Shown here in pieces: positions 10,795 through 22,647 of a stretch of DNA of 64,000 nt. The position numbers were made by a program, and so were the translations under genes. The stretch comes from Candidula unifasciata (taxonomy: Eukaryota > Mollusca > Gastropoda > Stylommatophora > Geomitridae): assembly GCA_905116865.2 (NCBI GenBank), contig CAJHNH020001111.1, positions 135,001 to 199,000 of the forward strand. The letters are read 5' to 3'. The notes beneath the pieces are model-generated. The model saw nothing but the letters and a program-made list of their open reading frames with translations. It was not told the origin of the DNA and made no database searches. Numbering within the stretch: position 1 is the stretch's first letter; each line of letters opens with the position of its first letter.

Positions 10795-11085
10795 ATCTTA
10801 TCAGACAGACTGTTGGAACAATTTATTGAGAAAGAGAAGATCAAATGGTTTTGTCATTTAGTAAGAATGCAGCCGGAACAACTTACAATGCGGGCGCACC
10901 AAATGAAAGGATCTGAAGTGAAAGCAAGAGGTCGCTCTAAGAGGACGTGGATTGATGACTTTCAGAAGCTCCTACACCAACAAGGAATATTAAAAATCAT
11001 TGCTCCCCATCAGGCAATGGATTGCAACCTGTTCTTTCCCACGCCGCTTAACAACAGAAGTGGAAATTGATGATGATGAATGTGT
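10795..11085 (+). pseudogene. LINE 3' end (reverse transcriptase C-terminus)
   Basis: Translation around 10813-11000 reads IKWFCHLVRM..QLTMRAHQM..ARGRSKRTWIDDFQ, the usual end of many animal LINE ORF2 proteins, and the copy ends in GATGATGATGAA (11070-11080), an RTE-style tail. Severely 5'-truncated. Confidence 0.65.
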
Positions 11086-11404
11086 TCGGTTAAAAGACCA
11101 CTAGCTGTAAACTCCAGTACACCGTGCCAACCAACCTTGTTTGGGGTAAACGCAGAACAAGTTGAAGAGTTGCTATAAGTCGCTGTAGAGTAAGATACCC
11201 CGCTATAATGTTTCTTGCTGGCTCGAAACCACATCCACCAAATTGCCTTTATTTATCACTTTCGCGATCTTTGAGCCTGAGGATATATGGACGTTAATGG
11301 AGGATAATTTTCATTGTTTCCATACTCTATAGTTTGCGATAGGATGCTGGATTTAGACATAATAGAACTAAGCTGCATTTTAGGGCCTCATAATCTACAG
11401 GGAC

Positions 11405-11500
11405 CTAAAAAAAATCCTAACTTCTTCTTCTTCGCGTTCACTGTCAGTTAACTCCGGCGGAAAGTTATGGTTGTTTGTCCACCTCCGGACTATGGTCTTG
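11405..11500 (-). mobile_element. GAA-tailed end of a family-A-like repeat
   Basis: CTTCTTCTTCTTCGCGTTCA followed by GTTTGTCCACCTCC is the reverse complement of the right edge of the copy at 22648-23120 (GTGGACAAAG ... GAACGCGAAGAAGAAG). Confidence 0.6.
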
Positions 11501-11564
11501 TTCCAGGACCCGAGTGTTGCATGCACACAAACCGCACAACAAATATGACTTAATTGAATGCAAA

Positions 11565-11690
11565 TTGTTGGTTCCTTGCATCTCAGGTAGATTCACTCTG
11601 ATTTCGAACAAAGCCACTGAATAGTCGGCTCTTACGGCATGCTTGTCGCGGAAACAGTGGGTTTATTCTTGTTTTCCTCACCGATTTACT
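11565..11690 (+). repeat. Dispersed repeat family H
   Basis: GGTTC.TGC.TCTCA.GGTAG, CGACTC-like and ACATGCTTGT..GGAAACAGTG blocks recur at 42860-42985. Confidence 0.5.
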
Positions 11691-11699
11691 GATTTAAGA

Positions 11700-12384
11700 A
11701 TCGATTTCATAGCACACTGGGTATAACCATAGGTGCTCCATCCCTCCTTGCTTGATCCACACCTAATTCCACTAGTATTATTAATACATACAATCGGAAG
11801 CTGTCCGAATATTATCTGAACACACATGACATGCACCCCGTAAAAGATAAAGACGTTTTAGAAATAGCGCATTTTCCCTGGATTTATTATATTGACTTTA
11901 CTTTATTGTAGTTAGAAATCTGCCCATTTCTGGGCTTGTATTTAATATTTAGCTGCTGTTAATAATGTTTACCATTACTTAATGTGTAAATAAAATGATA
12001 TATGAATGAAACGATGTATGAATGAAATGATATATAAATGAAATGATGTATGGAAGGAGGGAAACTAGAAGTGCAGAATGTTAGAATGAAGTAATTCTAG
12101 ATCTTTTATAAATAAAGTTCGTCCGTTTTTTTCTTGGTTGGCTCGTTTACACATTTTTACACACGTCCTCGTGTTTGAAATCAGTCATTGATAAATAGTC
12201 TTTAGAAAATCTCCTTGCCCATTACGAGTGTTCCTGTAGCTATAGCTTGTGTAGTCATACAATCGGCTCTTTTATTTCATCAGACAAACGCTGAAATATT
12301 TCACAAGATTGTGCTAGTGTTCTGCCTATTGTAATCTAGATGTACAAACCCACAGTTACAACAGGTATACACAGTCTGTGAACC
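11700..12384. other. AT-rich non-coding DNA
   Basis: A short degenerate ATGAATGAAATGATATAT repeat at about 11995-12055; otherwise no supported feature. Confidence 0.6.
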
Positions 12385-12600
12385 GACGTGACGTAGCGGC
12401 TACAAATGCGCATGCGTGCCCGAAACTCGTGGGTACAAATCTGATTCAGCCTGAACCAATAATGACCTTGGTTAATAAGTCTCCGCAACTTAAAATGGGT
12501 ACCAGGTAAGGTCCTCAGGAGTAAATGCGGCCTGCATCTTGTTGACCTCATCTCCCACTGAGTGCCAGTTGGTCTTTAAAATATAAGTCCAACACGATAC
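12385..12600 (+). mobile_element. tRNA-derived SINE, family B, diverged
   Basis: Tail blocks AAAATGGGTACCAGGTAAG, GACCTCATCTCCCAC.GAGTGCC and GGTCTTTAAAATATA match 44045-44325 and 56745-57010. The head near 12395-12440 is tRNA-like but decayed. Confidence 0.6.
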
Positions 12601-12779
12601 AATAAGTCTACCTAGGAACGTGAAAAAGGGTCCCTTACTTTTACATAGGGTCTGTACTACGCTTTTATTGCAGAAGAGAATTTTGGAAAATACAGTAAAA
12701 CTCTGAAATGCTGTATTAGATAAAGAACTATATTCTCGGTGTTTCTGAGTGAACTAGCTAATCATTAATCATGTGGGAC

Positions 12780-13030
12780 GGCCGTAGATAAACAAAAAAA
12801 ACAAACAAAAAAAAGCGGGGGGGGGGGGGGGGGAGGCGATACTGTAAAGTGAGATATTGAACAAGGGTCATATCTTATCTTGCACCCCCCCCCCCCCCCC
12901 TCCACTCTTCCGCCCCGCTTCCCCCCCCCCCCTTATTTCTAGAGCTGAAAAGACAGCCCACGGCTTGAAAGATCTCTTTGTATGCTTGAGGAATTCACGA
13001 ACCAGTCCTAACTGGGACTATCAGCCACCA

Positions 13031-13098
<68 letters not shown>

Positions 13099-13532
13099 TA
13101 GAGAGAGCGAGAGAGAGAGACAGAGAGAGACAGAAAGAGAGAGATACCTAGAGAAAGAAAGAGAATTAGAGAGACAAAAAGAGAGAAAGCAAGAGAGAGA
13201 AAAAGATAGACATAACAATAGAGATAGGGAAAGAGAGGTAGAGAAGCAGAGGAAGAAGAAAGAAAGAAAGAAAGAAATAAAGAAAGAGAGAGAAAGAAAG
13301 AATTAAAAAAAGAAATAGAACAAGTTAAAAAACATTAAGAGAGAGAGATAGAGATTGAGAAAGAGCGGGAAATAGATAGAAAGAGAGAGAGAAAGAGATA
13401 GAAACAGAAAGATAGAGAAAGCGATAAAGAGAAAGAGATAAAGTAAAATAGAAAGACATATTGAGAAGGAGAAAGAGTGAGAAAAGGAGAAAGAGAGGTT
13501 GAGAAAGAAAGAGAAAGAAAGCAAGAAAGACT

Positions 13533-13583
<51 letters not shown>

Positions 13584-13670
13584 TGTGTGTGAGAGTGCAA
13601 GAGAGACAGAGAGAAACAAAACAAAAAACGACGGACAAATAAAGCACAGAAGCGAACACAAATTAAAGAT
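12780..13670. repeat. G/C homopolymers and long purine-rich (GA)n region
   Basis: G-run 12817-12833, C-runs near 12885-12930, pure (GA)n at 13033-13090 and 13535-13580, with degenerate AGAAAGA DNA between. Long E/R/K open frames here are compositional only. Confidence 0.9.
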
Positions 13671-13676
13671 ATTTTT

Positions 13677-13876
13677 TCTTCTTCTTCTTCTTCTTCTTCT
13701 TCTTCTTCTTCTTCTTCTTCTTCTTCTTCTTCTTCTTCTTCTTCTTCTTTCTTCTTCTTCTTCTTCTTCTTCTTCTTCTTCTTCTTCTTCTTCTTCTTCT
13801 TCTTCTTCTTCTTCTTCTTCTTCTTCTTTCTTCTTCTTCTTCTTCTTCTTCTTCTTCTTCTTCTTCTTCTTCTTCT

Positions 13877-13911
<35 letters not shown>

Positions 13912-14140
13912 TTTTTCTTCTTCTTCTTCTTCTTCTTCTTCTTCTTCTTCTTCTTCTTCTTCTTCTTCTTCTTCTTCTTCTTCTTCTTCTTCTTCTTCTT
14001 CTTCTTCTTCTTCTTCTTTTTCTTCTTCTTCTTCTTCTTCTTCTTCTTCTTCTTCTTCTTCTTCTTCTTCTTCTTCTTCTTCTTTTTCTTCTTCTTCTTC
14101 TTCTTCTTATTATTATTTTTCTTGTTCATCTTCTTCTTCT
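13677..14140. repeat. (TTC)n array, about 450 bp
   Basis: Near-pure TTC triplets with sparse interruptions (TTTC, TCC), in the opposite orientation to the (GAA)n array at 8941-9375. Confidence 0.95.
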
Positions 14141-15689
14141 TCATTTTGTTTTCCCTGCTATTGGATTCAGAAGGAAGGGGCTTATATTAATAAAGTCTGC
14201 GGTACGACGCATATATTCAAATATCCTACACAGTTTAGATTTTTTTGTGTAATGCCAATAGGCCAAACCTGTGATGCCTCTTTATGCATGTGCAAAGCTT
14301 GGCTGCACCATTTGTTCATTATTCTGTAAACATGGGCACAGTTGTAAATATTCAATCTTGATCTTTTTGAACATATGACCGCGAAGTCTATCGTGTCCAG
14401 TACGCAGGCATTCAAAACCAGATGGCAATTAGATCGCTCACAGAAAAGCAGTTTGAATAAAATCGAAATTTAACTCTTTTTTTTTTTTCAAAATGAACGA
14501 CCAGACATCAGTGTGCTGATCCTAATGTCTAAGGTTTGAATCTGTATGGAGCCCATCTATTTGATATCTCTTTCTAGGTTTCCATGTCGACCCAATGTAA
14601 CATGGGCATTAGATCTGTCATAGAAACTGAAGGTCTCCGGAGTGATAGTGACAAGCCAATGATGTGTGTATCGAGTATTGTAGTAGATTTCATATTGTTT
14701 TATAGAACAGTCATAAACCTGACCATCACACCAGCTACCCCCAATCCTTTTGATATTTCCCGGTAAACAAATAAGCATGGTTCACCTGGCAGCCTAAAGT
14801 ACAGACAGTTTACAGAATCCTTTCATAGACACTTCGAACACAAAATCTTCAAGCCGGCAGGCAAGAGTCTAATCTGCAAAGATTACTGTGACCTAAAAAT
14901 GCTAACATATTTAGGTCATGAATTTTTCCAAACAACGGCACCACACCCTAAGCTTTACGGTCAAAATGCAGTATCTATAAAGAATTTTCATCTAATCATT
15001 TTGCGTGTCACATGTTCACAAATAATCTCTATTTTACTACTGGCTGTAAGGGATCATACTGTCTTCATTTCGGTCTTATTCCAAGCGTTATCTCTCAGAG
15101 TTAATCTCTGCTGGGCCTCGACAAGCTTAACAACAGGATAAGTAAAGATAGGAAAATTTGTGACAGTTCCGGGTCTCCGCTGAAAGGAAAAAAACACGAT
15201 GGAAAAAGTGAATGAACTTTATTCTCAAAGGTTGGAAAATTGGGCACACATGCCTGTTTATTATATGGACCGGTGTGGCTCAACAAGCATATCGTGAATG
15301 GTGATAATTACAGGCTTGCTGAAGTCAGATGTGGTGGGTACAGAGGCTCTCGTTTAGCAGCCTAGCAGTTAATAACAACACAATGTATCAACTGCTATTT
15401 TGATGGCGAAAACAGGGAACGGAGGAGAAAGGGGGAACGGTAATAGGAAAAAGAAAAAGAAGAAGAAGAAGAAAGTAAGAAAAAGAAGAAGAAGAAAGAA
15501 GAAAAGGAAGAAACGATGAGTAGCAGGGAATGCGGAGCAGGAAGAGAAGAGGAAAAATATAATATTATTATAATTATCACTTTATATAGTGTAATAATTT
15601 TAATAAATGTAGTGTGACACTTGTACTCTGACTGTACTGTATAAGCTTGAATGCAGTCACCCCCATATTTTCACAATTTTTGGAGAGTT
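14141..15689. other. Non-coding DNA, no recognised feature
   Basis: Read on both strands; only short non-conserved open frames. A degenerate GAA-rich patch lies at 15448-15515. Confidence 0.5.
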
Positions 15690-17235
15690 TTGGGAAATGC
15701 CATTCTGGTCTAAAGACCCAGTGAAGGGAAAACCCCAACTGCACCTCCACGGGGTAGAGGATGGTAAACACCCTGCGTTGTGGCCAACGCAGCTATGGGG
15801 ACCGAGTATCCACCGGGATAAGTGGACACCTCTGGGGTGCCCACTGCTGTTAGCAGGAGCATCACAGAGCAGGGCACTCACTTGCCCTAGCAATCGAAAA
15901 GGTTGTTGAAGGCTGAGGACGTAGTTTAAAGCCACGTGGAGGTGAAAAGCAACGGAAAACTACCATATTACTATCCTAAGAAACTCATCATGGAAGCTAA
16001 AAATGAAACTCAAAGATCTGATTGTGAGGCCCCCAGGCCAGGCAGATCACAAGCACGAACTGGGGAAGAGAACGATGGCAGAGCAAGTAAGAGTAGTTGT
16101 GATGACGGCCTTAAGCCCGACGGTACTAAAAAACTCTGTCACCGCTCTAAAGAAAACTTAAATGTTAAGAACATGGAATTTTAGGAGCAAAACTGTGGAC
16201 TATTGTGAGAAGTATGGGATATCCGGTGCATTTAGTGCATTTAATTGAACATCTTTATCATGAACAACAAGCAGCCATCAGAGCAGCTGGTAAAACATCG
16301 GATTGGTTCTAGGTGCAAAAGGGGGTGAGGCAACGGTGCATTCTCTCACTATACTTTTTCAATATATACGAAGAAAATAAAATGAGAAATGTAAAAAAAA
16401 TGACCAGACTTGTGACAGTTATGATCCGCTCAAAATTGGAGGCAACCCTATTTCGGAACTTCGCTACGCAGATGACACGGTCGTCTTTTCGAACAGCGTA
16501 AGGGGAAAAGCAAATTTAATATTGTCTGTCCAAAAGCACAGTGAATATCAAAATCTGTTCTTGAATTTAAAGAAAACGAAAATAATGTCCACAGAGAAAT
16601 CTGACTGTCACCTAAAAATAACAATAAATGATGAAGAAATCGAAAATGCACAAACTTTGAATATCTAGGTTCTATAATAAACAGCAGTGGAGACTGACAG
16701 AAATTAAAAGGAGGATGGTCATAGCAATGCAAAGATTGAACAGCCTTAAAGTCTATGGTTAAGCACCAGCAAGGAGATCAAAATTAGAATTTTGAAAGCA
16801 TGCATCTTGCCTGTGGCTACATACGGATGTCAGTCGTAGACTATCTCTCAGTCCTCAAGAAAGAGAATATGGGCTTTTGAGTTGAAATGCTAAAGAAAGG
16901 TTCTCAGAATATCTTGGAAAAAGAAGAAGAAAAATAATGACATCTTGAAAGATCTGAATATCAAGGAAGATAGGCTAATTAACAGCATCTTGTCTCGGAA
17001 GCTGAAATATTTTGGTCATATCAAGCGCTACGACTAATGGAAATAAAAATTATAACAGAAGTCATGGTACCAGGAAGCAGGGACAGGGGCCGACCGACAC
17101 AAAGATGGGCACAGGATATAAGTGACTCCTTGTATGAAAGTACTTGAGGCGGAAGAGCTGGCGAGAGACCGAGTTTCTTTCAGGCAGACTGTGATGAGAG
17201 CGACGTTCTGCAGAGGATGATGAGTGTGACTTTAA
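15690..17235 (+). pseudogene. Internally deleted LINE: 5' leader joined to reverse transcriptase remains
   Basis: 15690-16185 holds a leader-like stretch and a short frame ending KENLNVKNMEF. From 16200 on, RT remnants appear: a YPVHLVHLIEHLYHEQQAAIR-like thumb piece, VQKGVRQRCILS (RT motif B region) at 16313-16350, FRNFATQMT (in place of a YADD box) near 16470, and a C-terminus FGHIKR at about 17010. It ends with a GGCCGACCGACACAAAGATGG block and ..GAGGATGATGAG near 17215. The endonuclease and much of the RT are missing and frames are broken throughout. Confidence 0.6.
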
Positions 17236-17334
17236 AAATAGATACTCAAACAGGGAACTTCTGACCCTGGCCAGGGAATTATGTAAGGTGCTTTGTCCTT
17301 AATTGCCTCTGAATTCCAGCGCCCCTTCAACAAG

Positions 17335-17570
17335 CAAAGTAACCAACTGACCAGTCAACAAACCAACCAACCAACTGACCAGTCAAATAACCATCCAGCC
17401 AACTAACTGACCAATCAACCAGCCCTCGAGCGAACCAAGCAACCAATCCACCAATCATCGAGCCAACCGACCAACAAATTACCCTACTATCGAGCCAATC
17501 AACCAACCAACCAACTGACCAATCAACCAACCGTCGAGCCAACCAACCAACCAACTGACCAATCAACCAA
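17335..17570. repeat. Degenerate CCAACCAACTGACCAATCAA tandem repeat
   Basis: Tetranucleotide-based (CAAC/ACCA) repeat with longer repeats of about 20 bp; produces a W/G/L-rich open frame on the minus strand that is not a gene. Confidence 0.85.
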
Positions 17571-17987
17571 AGAGAAAAAAAAACAAAATAAAAAACAGGC
17601 AACTCAATAAATACGTCATCTAGGAACCATGAAGCATGAAATCATGTGATAAATTGCAAAATGTAATGCACAACAATACTGTGTCTCTGAGAAGATGGGA
17701 CTAATAATTGCTTTAAAAATGAATCATGGTCTTTTGAGGGATGCCTTTTTTGTTTTCAGGTACACAAATCTGCATTTATTTGTGCACACAAGTCTACGTT
17801 TTTTCAAACACCGTCATCTTCTATTTTTAAAGAATAGCGACATAAATCTCAAAATCTATAATTCCAGACGGAGTCCCTTAATCACTAAGTGCACCACATT
17901 CGGCGACAAGTTTGTCATTCTAGCTGGCGATCTTAACCGGTTTTTTTTTTTTCAAAGGCTTTTGTCAAAAGTATCCAAAACTTAGCC

Positions 17988-18395
17988 TAGCATCTGAGTT
18001 GAGTGCATGGCGTGACACTGTGAGCTGTGGATTTCACTTGAAATGTTTTTAGACTGTGACCAACGTGGTGGTGTGAAATTTAGATTAAGAAAATATGGCG
18101 ATGTCGGTTGTCGCAATATTGGTCGTGCCATTATTAAAAATTATCGCATGTTCAACTGCTGATCTGTTGGTGACTTATGCTAGTCACTAGTGCTACCATC
18201 CCTGATAACTGCATTTCTAATGTCGGACTGTTTGTGTTAGCACTTCTGATGGCTATTGTATGTTTTAATGCGTGTGTACGCTAGTGCATGTGTTGAGACA
18301 GCAGTCTGTGTGTTTTTTGTTGACACAGGAGATGATCAACTATGTGGTGGTCCGTTTGCTATGAAGCTGTAACTAAGATTACCAGATAACCAGAT
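17988..18395 (+). repeat. Dispersed repeat family E
   Basis: Ends at both sides match 30607-30745: ATCTGAGTTGAGTGCATGGC at the left and AACTAAGATTACCAGAT at the right. The copy here has about 270 bp of extra internal sequence. Confidence 0.6.
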
Positions 18396-18612
18396 CAAAC
18401 AATTAACCGTCTAACCAAATCTTAAGCCAACAGTAAGCTCCAAAACATCAATGTTAGTATTTCTTTAACGGGTTAAAAACTGCAGGATTCTGATAAACTT
18501 ACTGTATAGGGCAACGTTCTTGTAAGTAGGTCACGCAAAATGGGCTAGTGCATCATTTTGTCAATACAACTTTATTTTCAGTGACCTTTAGTGACACGCT
18601 CCCATGCATAGG

Positions 18613-19440
18613 AGATTGAACTCACTATTAAAGATTGGCCTGTTTAACACATTGATCAAGATTGGTCTGTGTTGTTTAAAACTGTATTAAAGATTGGTTT
18701 GTGTTGTTTAAAACTGTTGTAAAGATTGGTCTGTGTTCTTTACCACAGTGATCAAGACTGGTCTGTGTTGTTTAACACAGTGATCAAGGTTGGTCTGTGT
18801 TGTTTAACACAGTGATCAAGATTGGTCTGTGTTGTTTAACACAGTGATCAAGATTGGTCTGTGTTGTTTAACACAGTGATCAGGACTAATCTGTGTTGTT
18901 TAACACAGTGATCAAGATTGGTCTGTGTTGTTTAACACGGTGATCAAGATTGGTCTGTGTTCTTTACCACAGTGATCAAGACTGGTCTGTGTTGTTTAAC
19001 ACAGTGATCAAGATAGGTCGGTGTTGTTTAACACAGTGATCAAGATAGGTATGTGTTGTTTAACACAGTGATCAAGATTGGTCTGTGTTCTTTACTACAG
19101 TGATCAAGATAGGTCTGTGTTGTTTAACACAGTGATCAAGATAGGTCTGTGTTGTTTAACACAGTGATCAAGATAGGTCTGTGTTGTTTAACACAGTGAT
19201 CAAGATTGCTCTGTGTTGTTTAATACAGTAATAAAGATTGGTCTGTGTTGTTTATCACATTAGTAAAGACTGGTCTGTGTTGTTTACCACATTAATAAAG
19301 ATTGGTCTGTGTTGTTTAATACAGTAGTAAAGATTGATCTGTGGTATTTAATATAGTAGTAAAGATTGGTCTGTATTGTTTCATATAGTAGTAAAACTTG
19401 TTTCGTTATTTCATGCAATAGAAAAGATTAATCTGTGTGT
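18613..19440. repeat. 32-bp satellite (major block)
   Basis: About 25 units of a 32-bp repeat carrying GTGATCAAGATTGGTCTGTG and TTGTTTAACACA; period 32 is exact between 18781 and 18813. Units contain the short palindrome TGATCA. Edges are more diverged than the centre. Confidence 0.95.
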
Positions 19441-19450
19441 GTGTCTGTGT

Positions 19451-19675
19451 GTGTGTTTTTTTTTTTTTTAAGTATCCAGAAACCATCAGTTGTTAATTCT
19501 TTGGTTCAGTTCTATGGATATCGCAACCCTTCGGCCTTGATTCTATGATAAATACCGTAAATCTGAGAGAAATTTGACTTTTCTGCCTACCCACGGGCGT
19601 AAACCAGGACCACAAAGAGTTAATCAACCGGTCACCGCGAAGTCAGGTTTAACCAACTACGCTAGCGAGCCGGAC
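19451..19675 (-). mobile_element. tRNA-derived SINE inserted into the 32-bp satellite
   Basis: On the minus strand the right end starts with a tRNA-like head containing the A-box TAGCGTAGTTGG (about 19650-19662), and the left end is a poly(T) run (19456-19469), the reverse of a poly(A) tail. GTCTGTGT lies on both sides (19443-19450 and 19676-19683), a candidate target duplication, though the satellite itself is rich in this word. No good B-box was found. Confidence 0.5.
19493..19623. mobile_element. TTAA-flanked mini-element (piggyBac-like MITE), nested in the SINE
   Basis: Starts TTAATTCTTTGG and ends CACAAAGAGTTAA, i.e. TTAA plus inverted ends of the form CTCTTTG. The same ends occur at 59015-59162. 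TTAA targets with C(C/T)CTTTG ends are typical of piggyBac-derived MITEs. Confidence 0.55.
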
Positions 19676-19790
19676 GTCTGTGTTGTTAAACACAGTAGTA
19701 AAGATTGACCTGTGTTGTTTAACCCCGTGGTAAAGATTAGTCTGTGATGTTTAACACAGTAGTAATTATTATTCTGTGTTGCTGAAATTG
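19676..19790. repeat. 32-bp satellite, continuation after the insertion
   Basis: Three to four diverged units (GTAAAGATTGACCTGTGTTG..). Confidence 0.85.
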
Positions 19791-20114
19791 GGATTAAAGA
19801 TGGTTCGAGCTGTTTTCTTCATTTGCATTCTAACCCCCAACGTAGCATATGCCCTAAACCAGCTTACCCGAGTCGTTAAATCCTTCCCTATCACAAGCAG
19901 CTCTCCCCATGTCCTCCCCATTATTTTAACTTCCATCTCTAGTTCCCTTCTTTGTGTGTTTGTGTGCATTTTTTTCCTATGTCCATGTGGGTTCGAGTGC
20001 AAAGAAATTCTATTGTTTTTTTGCTCTTAGATTTATAAAGTTTATAAAAACAGGCCAAACATGACGTTGGGCTAGAAGCTGGTAACAGTGTACCATCAGA
20101 AGAAGAAGGTGATA

Positions 20115-20766
20115 TACTAAACATGTCTTCCTTAAAGTAACACTAAACATGTCTTCCTTAAAGTAACACTAAACATGTCTTCCTTAAAGTAACACTAAAC
20201 ATGTCTTCCTTAAAGTAACACTAAACATGTCTTCCTTAAAGTAACATTAAACATGGCTTCCTTAAAGTAACATTAAACATATCTTCCTTAAAGTAACCTT
20301 AAACATGTCTTCCTTAAAGTAACACTAAACATGTCTTCCTTAAAGTAACACTAAACATGTCTTCCTTAAAGTAACACTAAACATGTCTTCCTTAAAGTAA
20401 CACTAAACATGTCTTCCTTAAAGTAACATCAAACATGTCTTCCTTAAAGTAACCTTAAACATGTCTTCCTTAAAGTAACACTAAACATGTCTTCCTTAAA
20501 GTAACACTAAACATGTCTTCCTTAAAGTAACACTAAACATGTCTTCCTTAAAGTAACACGAAACATGTTTTCCTTAAAGTAACACTAAACATGTCTTCCT
20601 TAAAGTAACATTAAACATGTCTTCCTTAAAGTAACATTAAACATGTCTTCCTTAAAGTAACATTAAACATGTCTTCCTTAAAGTAACATTAAACATGCCT
20701 TCCTTAAAGTAACATTAAACATGTCTTCCTTAAAGTAACACTAAACATGTCTTCCTTAGAGTAACA
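20115..20766. repeat. 26-bp satellite, about 25 units
   Basis: Unit is TAAACATGTCTTCCTTAAAG followed by TAACAC, with few substitutions, so the array is young or homogenised. Confidence 0.95.
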
Positions 20767-20804
20767 CATGTCTGGGTTTGAAACCGTTTAAAATAACACT
20801 GTAT

Positions 20805-21440
20805 GACAAAATGAGAATGCTGTGGACAAAGAAGAAAAGAAATACTGACATTTTAAAAGTTGTGAACACCAAGGAGATTAGGCTGATAAAAAGCATCTTG
20901 CCTCGGAAGCTAAAATAGTTTGGTCATATCAAGCGCCACAGGAGGGTATAAAAATAGTACCAGAAGACAGCGCTTCGTTAATATAAATTGCACTTATGGT
21001 GCCATTTCAATGGGTTGAAATGAATTCTGTCCGTATTCCATAGTTGTGGATTTCAAGCTGTACGATAGACATGGCCAAAAAGACACCATGTTTTGGGGGT
21101 GCCTAGTTGACCATGTATCTTAGTGCACTTGTATTCATGGCGAGGCGCAGACGCCGTCTGGAGGTGACAGGTTCAATTCCCGGCACGGTATCTATAGCTT
21201 TCGATTTTTATGTTGTCTAGTGTGTTCTTCTATCTTTCTACTTCTTTCTATGAGTGCCGATCAATACACTTTCTGTTACTCGATTAATTCAAGGAAGGAG
21301 GGACAGTGATCGACCAACAAAACGATAGACACGGGATATAAATGACTCTTTGGTTGTGAAAGTGCTGAGGCGGGAGTGTTGGCGAGAGGTGGAGTTTCTT
21401 AAAGGCATATTGTCATGAGAACCACATGATACAAGTGACC
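20805..21440 (+). pseudogene. LINE reverse transcriptase C-terminus, split by an insertion
   Basis: 20810-20970 (LWTKKKRNTDILK.., LPRKLK.FGHIKR) matches 16880-17050; 21290-21430 (GGACAGTGATCGACCAAC, TGACTC.TTG) matches 17080-17220. The sequence between is absent from the relative and contains a SINE-like unit. Confidence 0.6.
20985..21290 (+). mobile_element. SINE-like insertion with a consensus B-box
   Basis: GGTTCAATTCC at 21170-21180 is a perfect Pol III B-box, in a tRNA-like stretch from about 21105. It sits exactly where the LINE homology with 17060 is broken. Target duplications were not resolved. Confidence 0.5.
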
Positions 21441-21480
21441 TGCATGATTATGACGAAATTATTGTGTCACAATTATATAG

Positions 21481-21816
21481 TATACCAGTGGAATACCAGG
21501 TGGAATACCAAGAGGAATATCCGGGGGAATGCAAGCTGGAATAACAGTGGAATGCCAAGTGGAATACCAAGTGGAGTAGAAATTAGAATATCAGGTGGAA
21601 TGCTAAGTGAAATACGAGATGGAATACTGGGTGGAATGCCAAGTGGAATACGAGGTGGAATACGAGGAGGAATACCAGGTGTAATACCAAGTGGAATACC
21701 GGCTGCAATACCAAGTGGAATACGGAGTGGAATGCCAGGAGGAATACCATGTGTAATACTAAGTGGAATACCAGCTGAATAATAAGCAAGATATTAGGTG
21801 GAATACCAAGTGGAAT
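21481..21816. repeat. 12-bp minisatellite
   Basis: About 28 degenerate units of GTGGAATACCAA. Confidence 0.9.
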
Positions 21817-21859
21817 ACACTAGAAAAGTAAAACACCCTTTTACGCCTGCCCCTCTTGC

Positions 21860-22105
21860 ACTCCTTTAGGCGTATTGAGCATATAGGGCTAGACCTATAT
21901 TTTATAGATCAATCGGCACTTGGTCGGTGATTAGGTCAGCATCATGCCGACTGCCTTTATATCTCATTAATTAACCAGGTAATCAATTTAGGGCTGTGCC
22001 CACCTGGAAGCCAAGTTCATAAAAAGCCAGGCTCCATTTGGACTTGAATCTCTGACCTTCCGATCCACAGGCGAGCATCTAGCCGCTACACTACGGTGGC
22101 TCCCG
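21860..22105 (-). mobile_element. tRNA-derived SINE, family B
   Basis: Read on the minus strand it begins with a tRNA-like head (GTAGTGTAGCGGCTAGATG; B-box region AGATTCAAGTCC) and ends with GGCATGATGCTGACC.. and ATAAAATATAGGTCTAGCCC blocks shared by all family-B copies. Confidence 0.75.
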
Positions 22106-22647
22106 GGCATGTAATGCTTGACTCAAGAGACCATGTAACACACGGGTGGCATAGGTCTAGAGATATATGAATAGGCTCCGACACGCAGAAAACATTGGGG
22201 ACTGAGGTGGTGGGGTTAGAGATTTAAAAAAAAGTGAGAGGTGGGTGGGGTTCAGTGTCGTTGTAAATTTACAGGAGATAGGCAAGTCTCCAGATAGTGT
22301 TTCCTTGTTTAAATGCGCAATAGTAATGTGACGAGTGGTAACAAATATGCTAACTTAAAAAATATATTAAATTTGTATAAGCAAACAGGTAAAAAACATC
22401 ACGTTTATAGACGGTTAATGGGGGCCACTTAGAACTGCTGCAGATTTTCTAGGTAGGGTATTGAAGGAAGAGCAACACGCTCCCACTCCCTCACAAATCT
22501 ATACCCCTCTCGCACCCCCACCGCTAAAAACATATTTACTGGGGAGTGGGGGGGGGGGCTTATAATGTGTTGGGTGATCAAGGAGCCTGAGCATCTAAGT
22601 TCAGGCGCCCCTGATTCGAGAAGAAATGGTAGCAATAATAAAACCAA
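22106..22647. other. Non-coding DNA
   Basis: G-run near 22547-22557; nothing else recognised. Confidence 0.5.

Noticed and set aside
13335..14190. Poly-Lys/Phe/Leu frames over the TTC array
   Set aside because: Same reason as for the GAA array.
18613..19440. CRISPR-like regular direct repeats (32 bp), also the 28-bp array at 59357-59888
   Set aside because: Units are contiguous with no unique spacers, and the DNA is eukaryotic.
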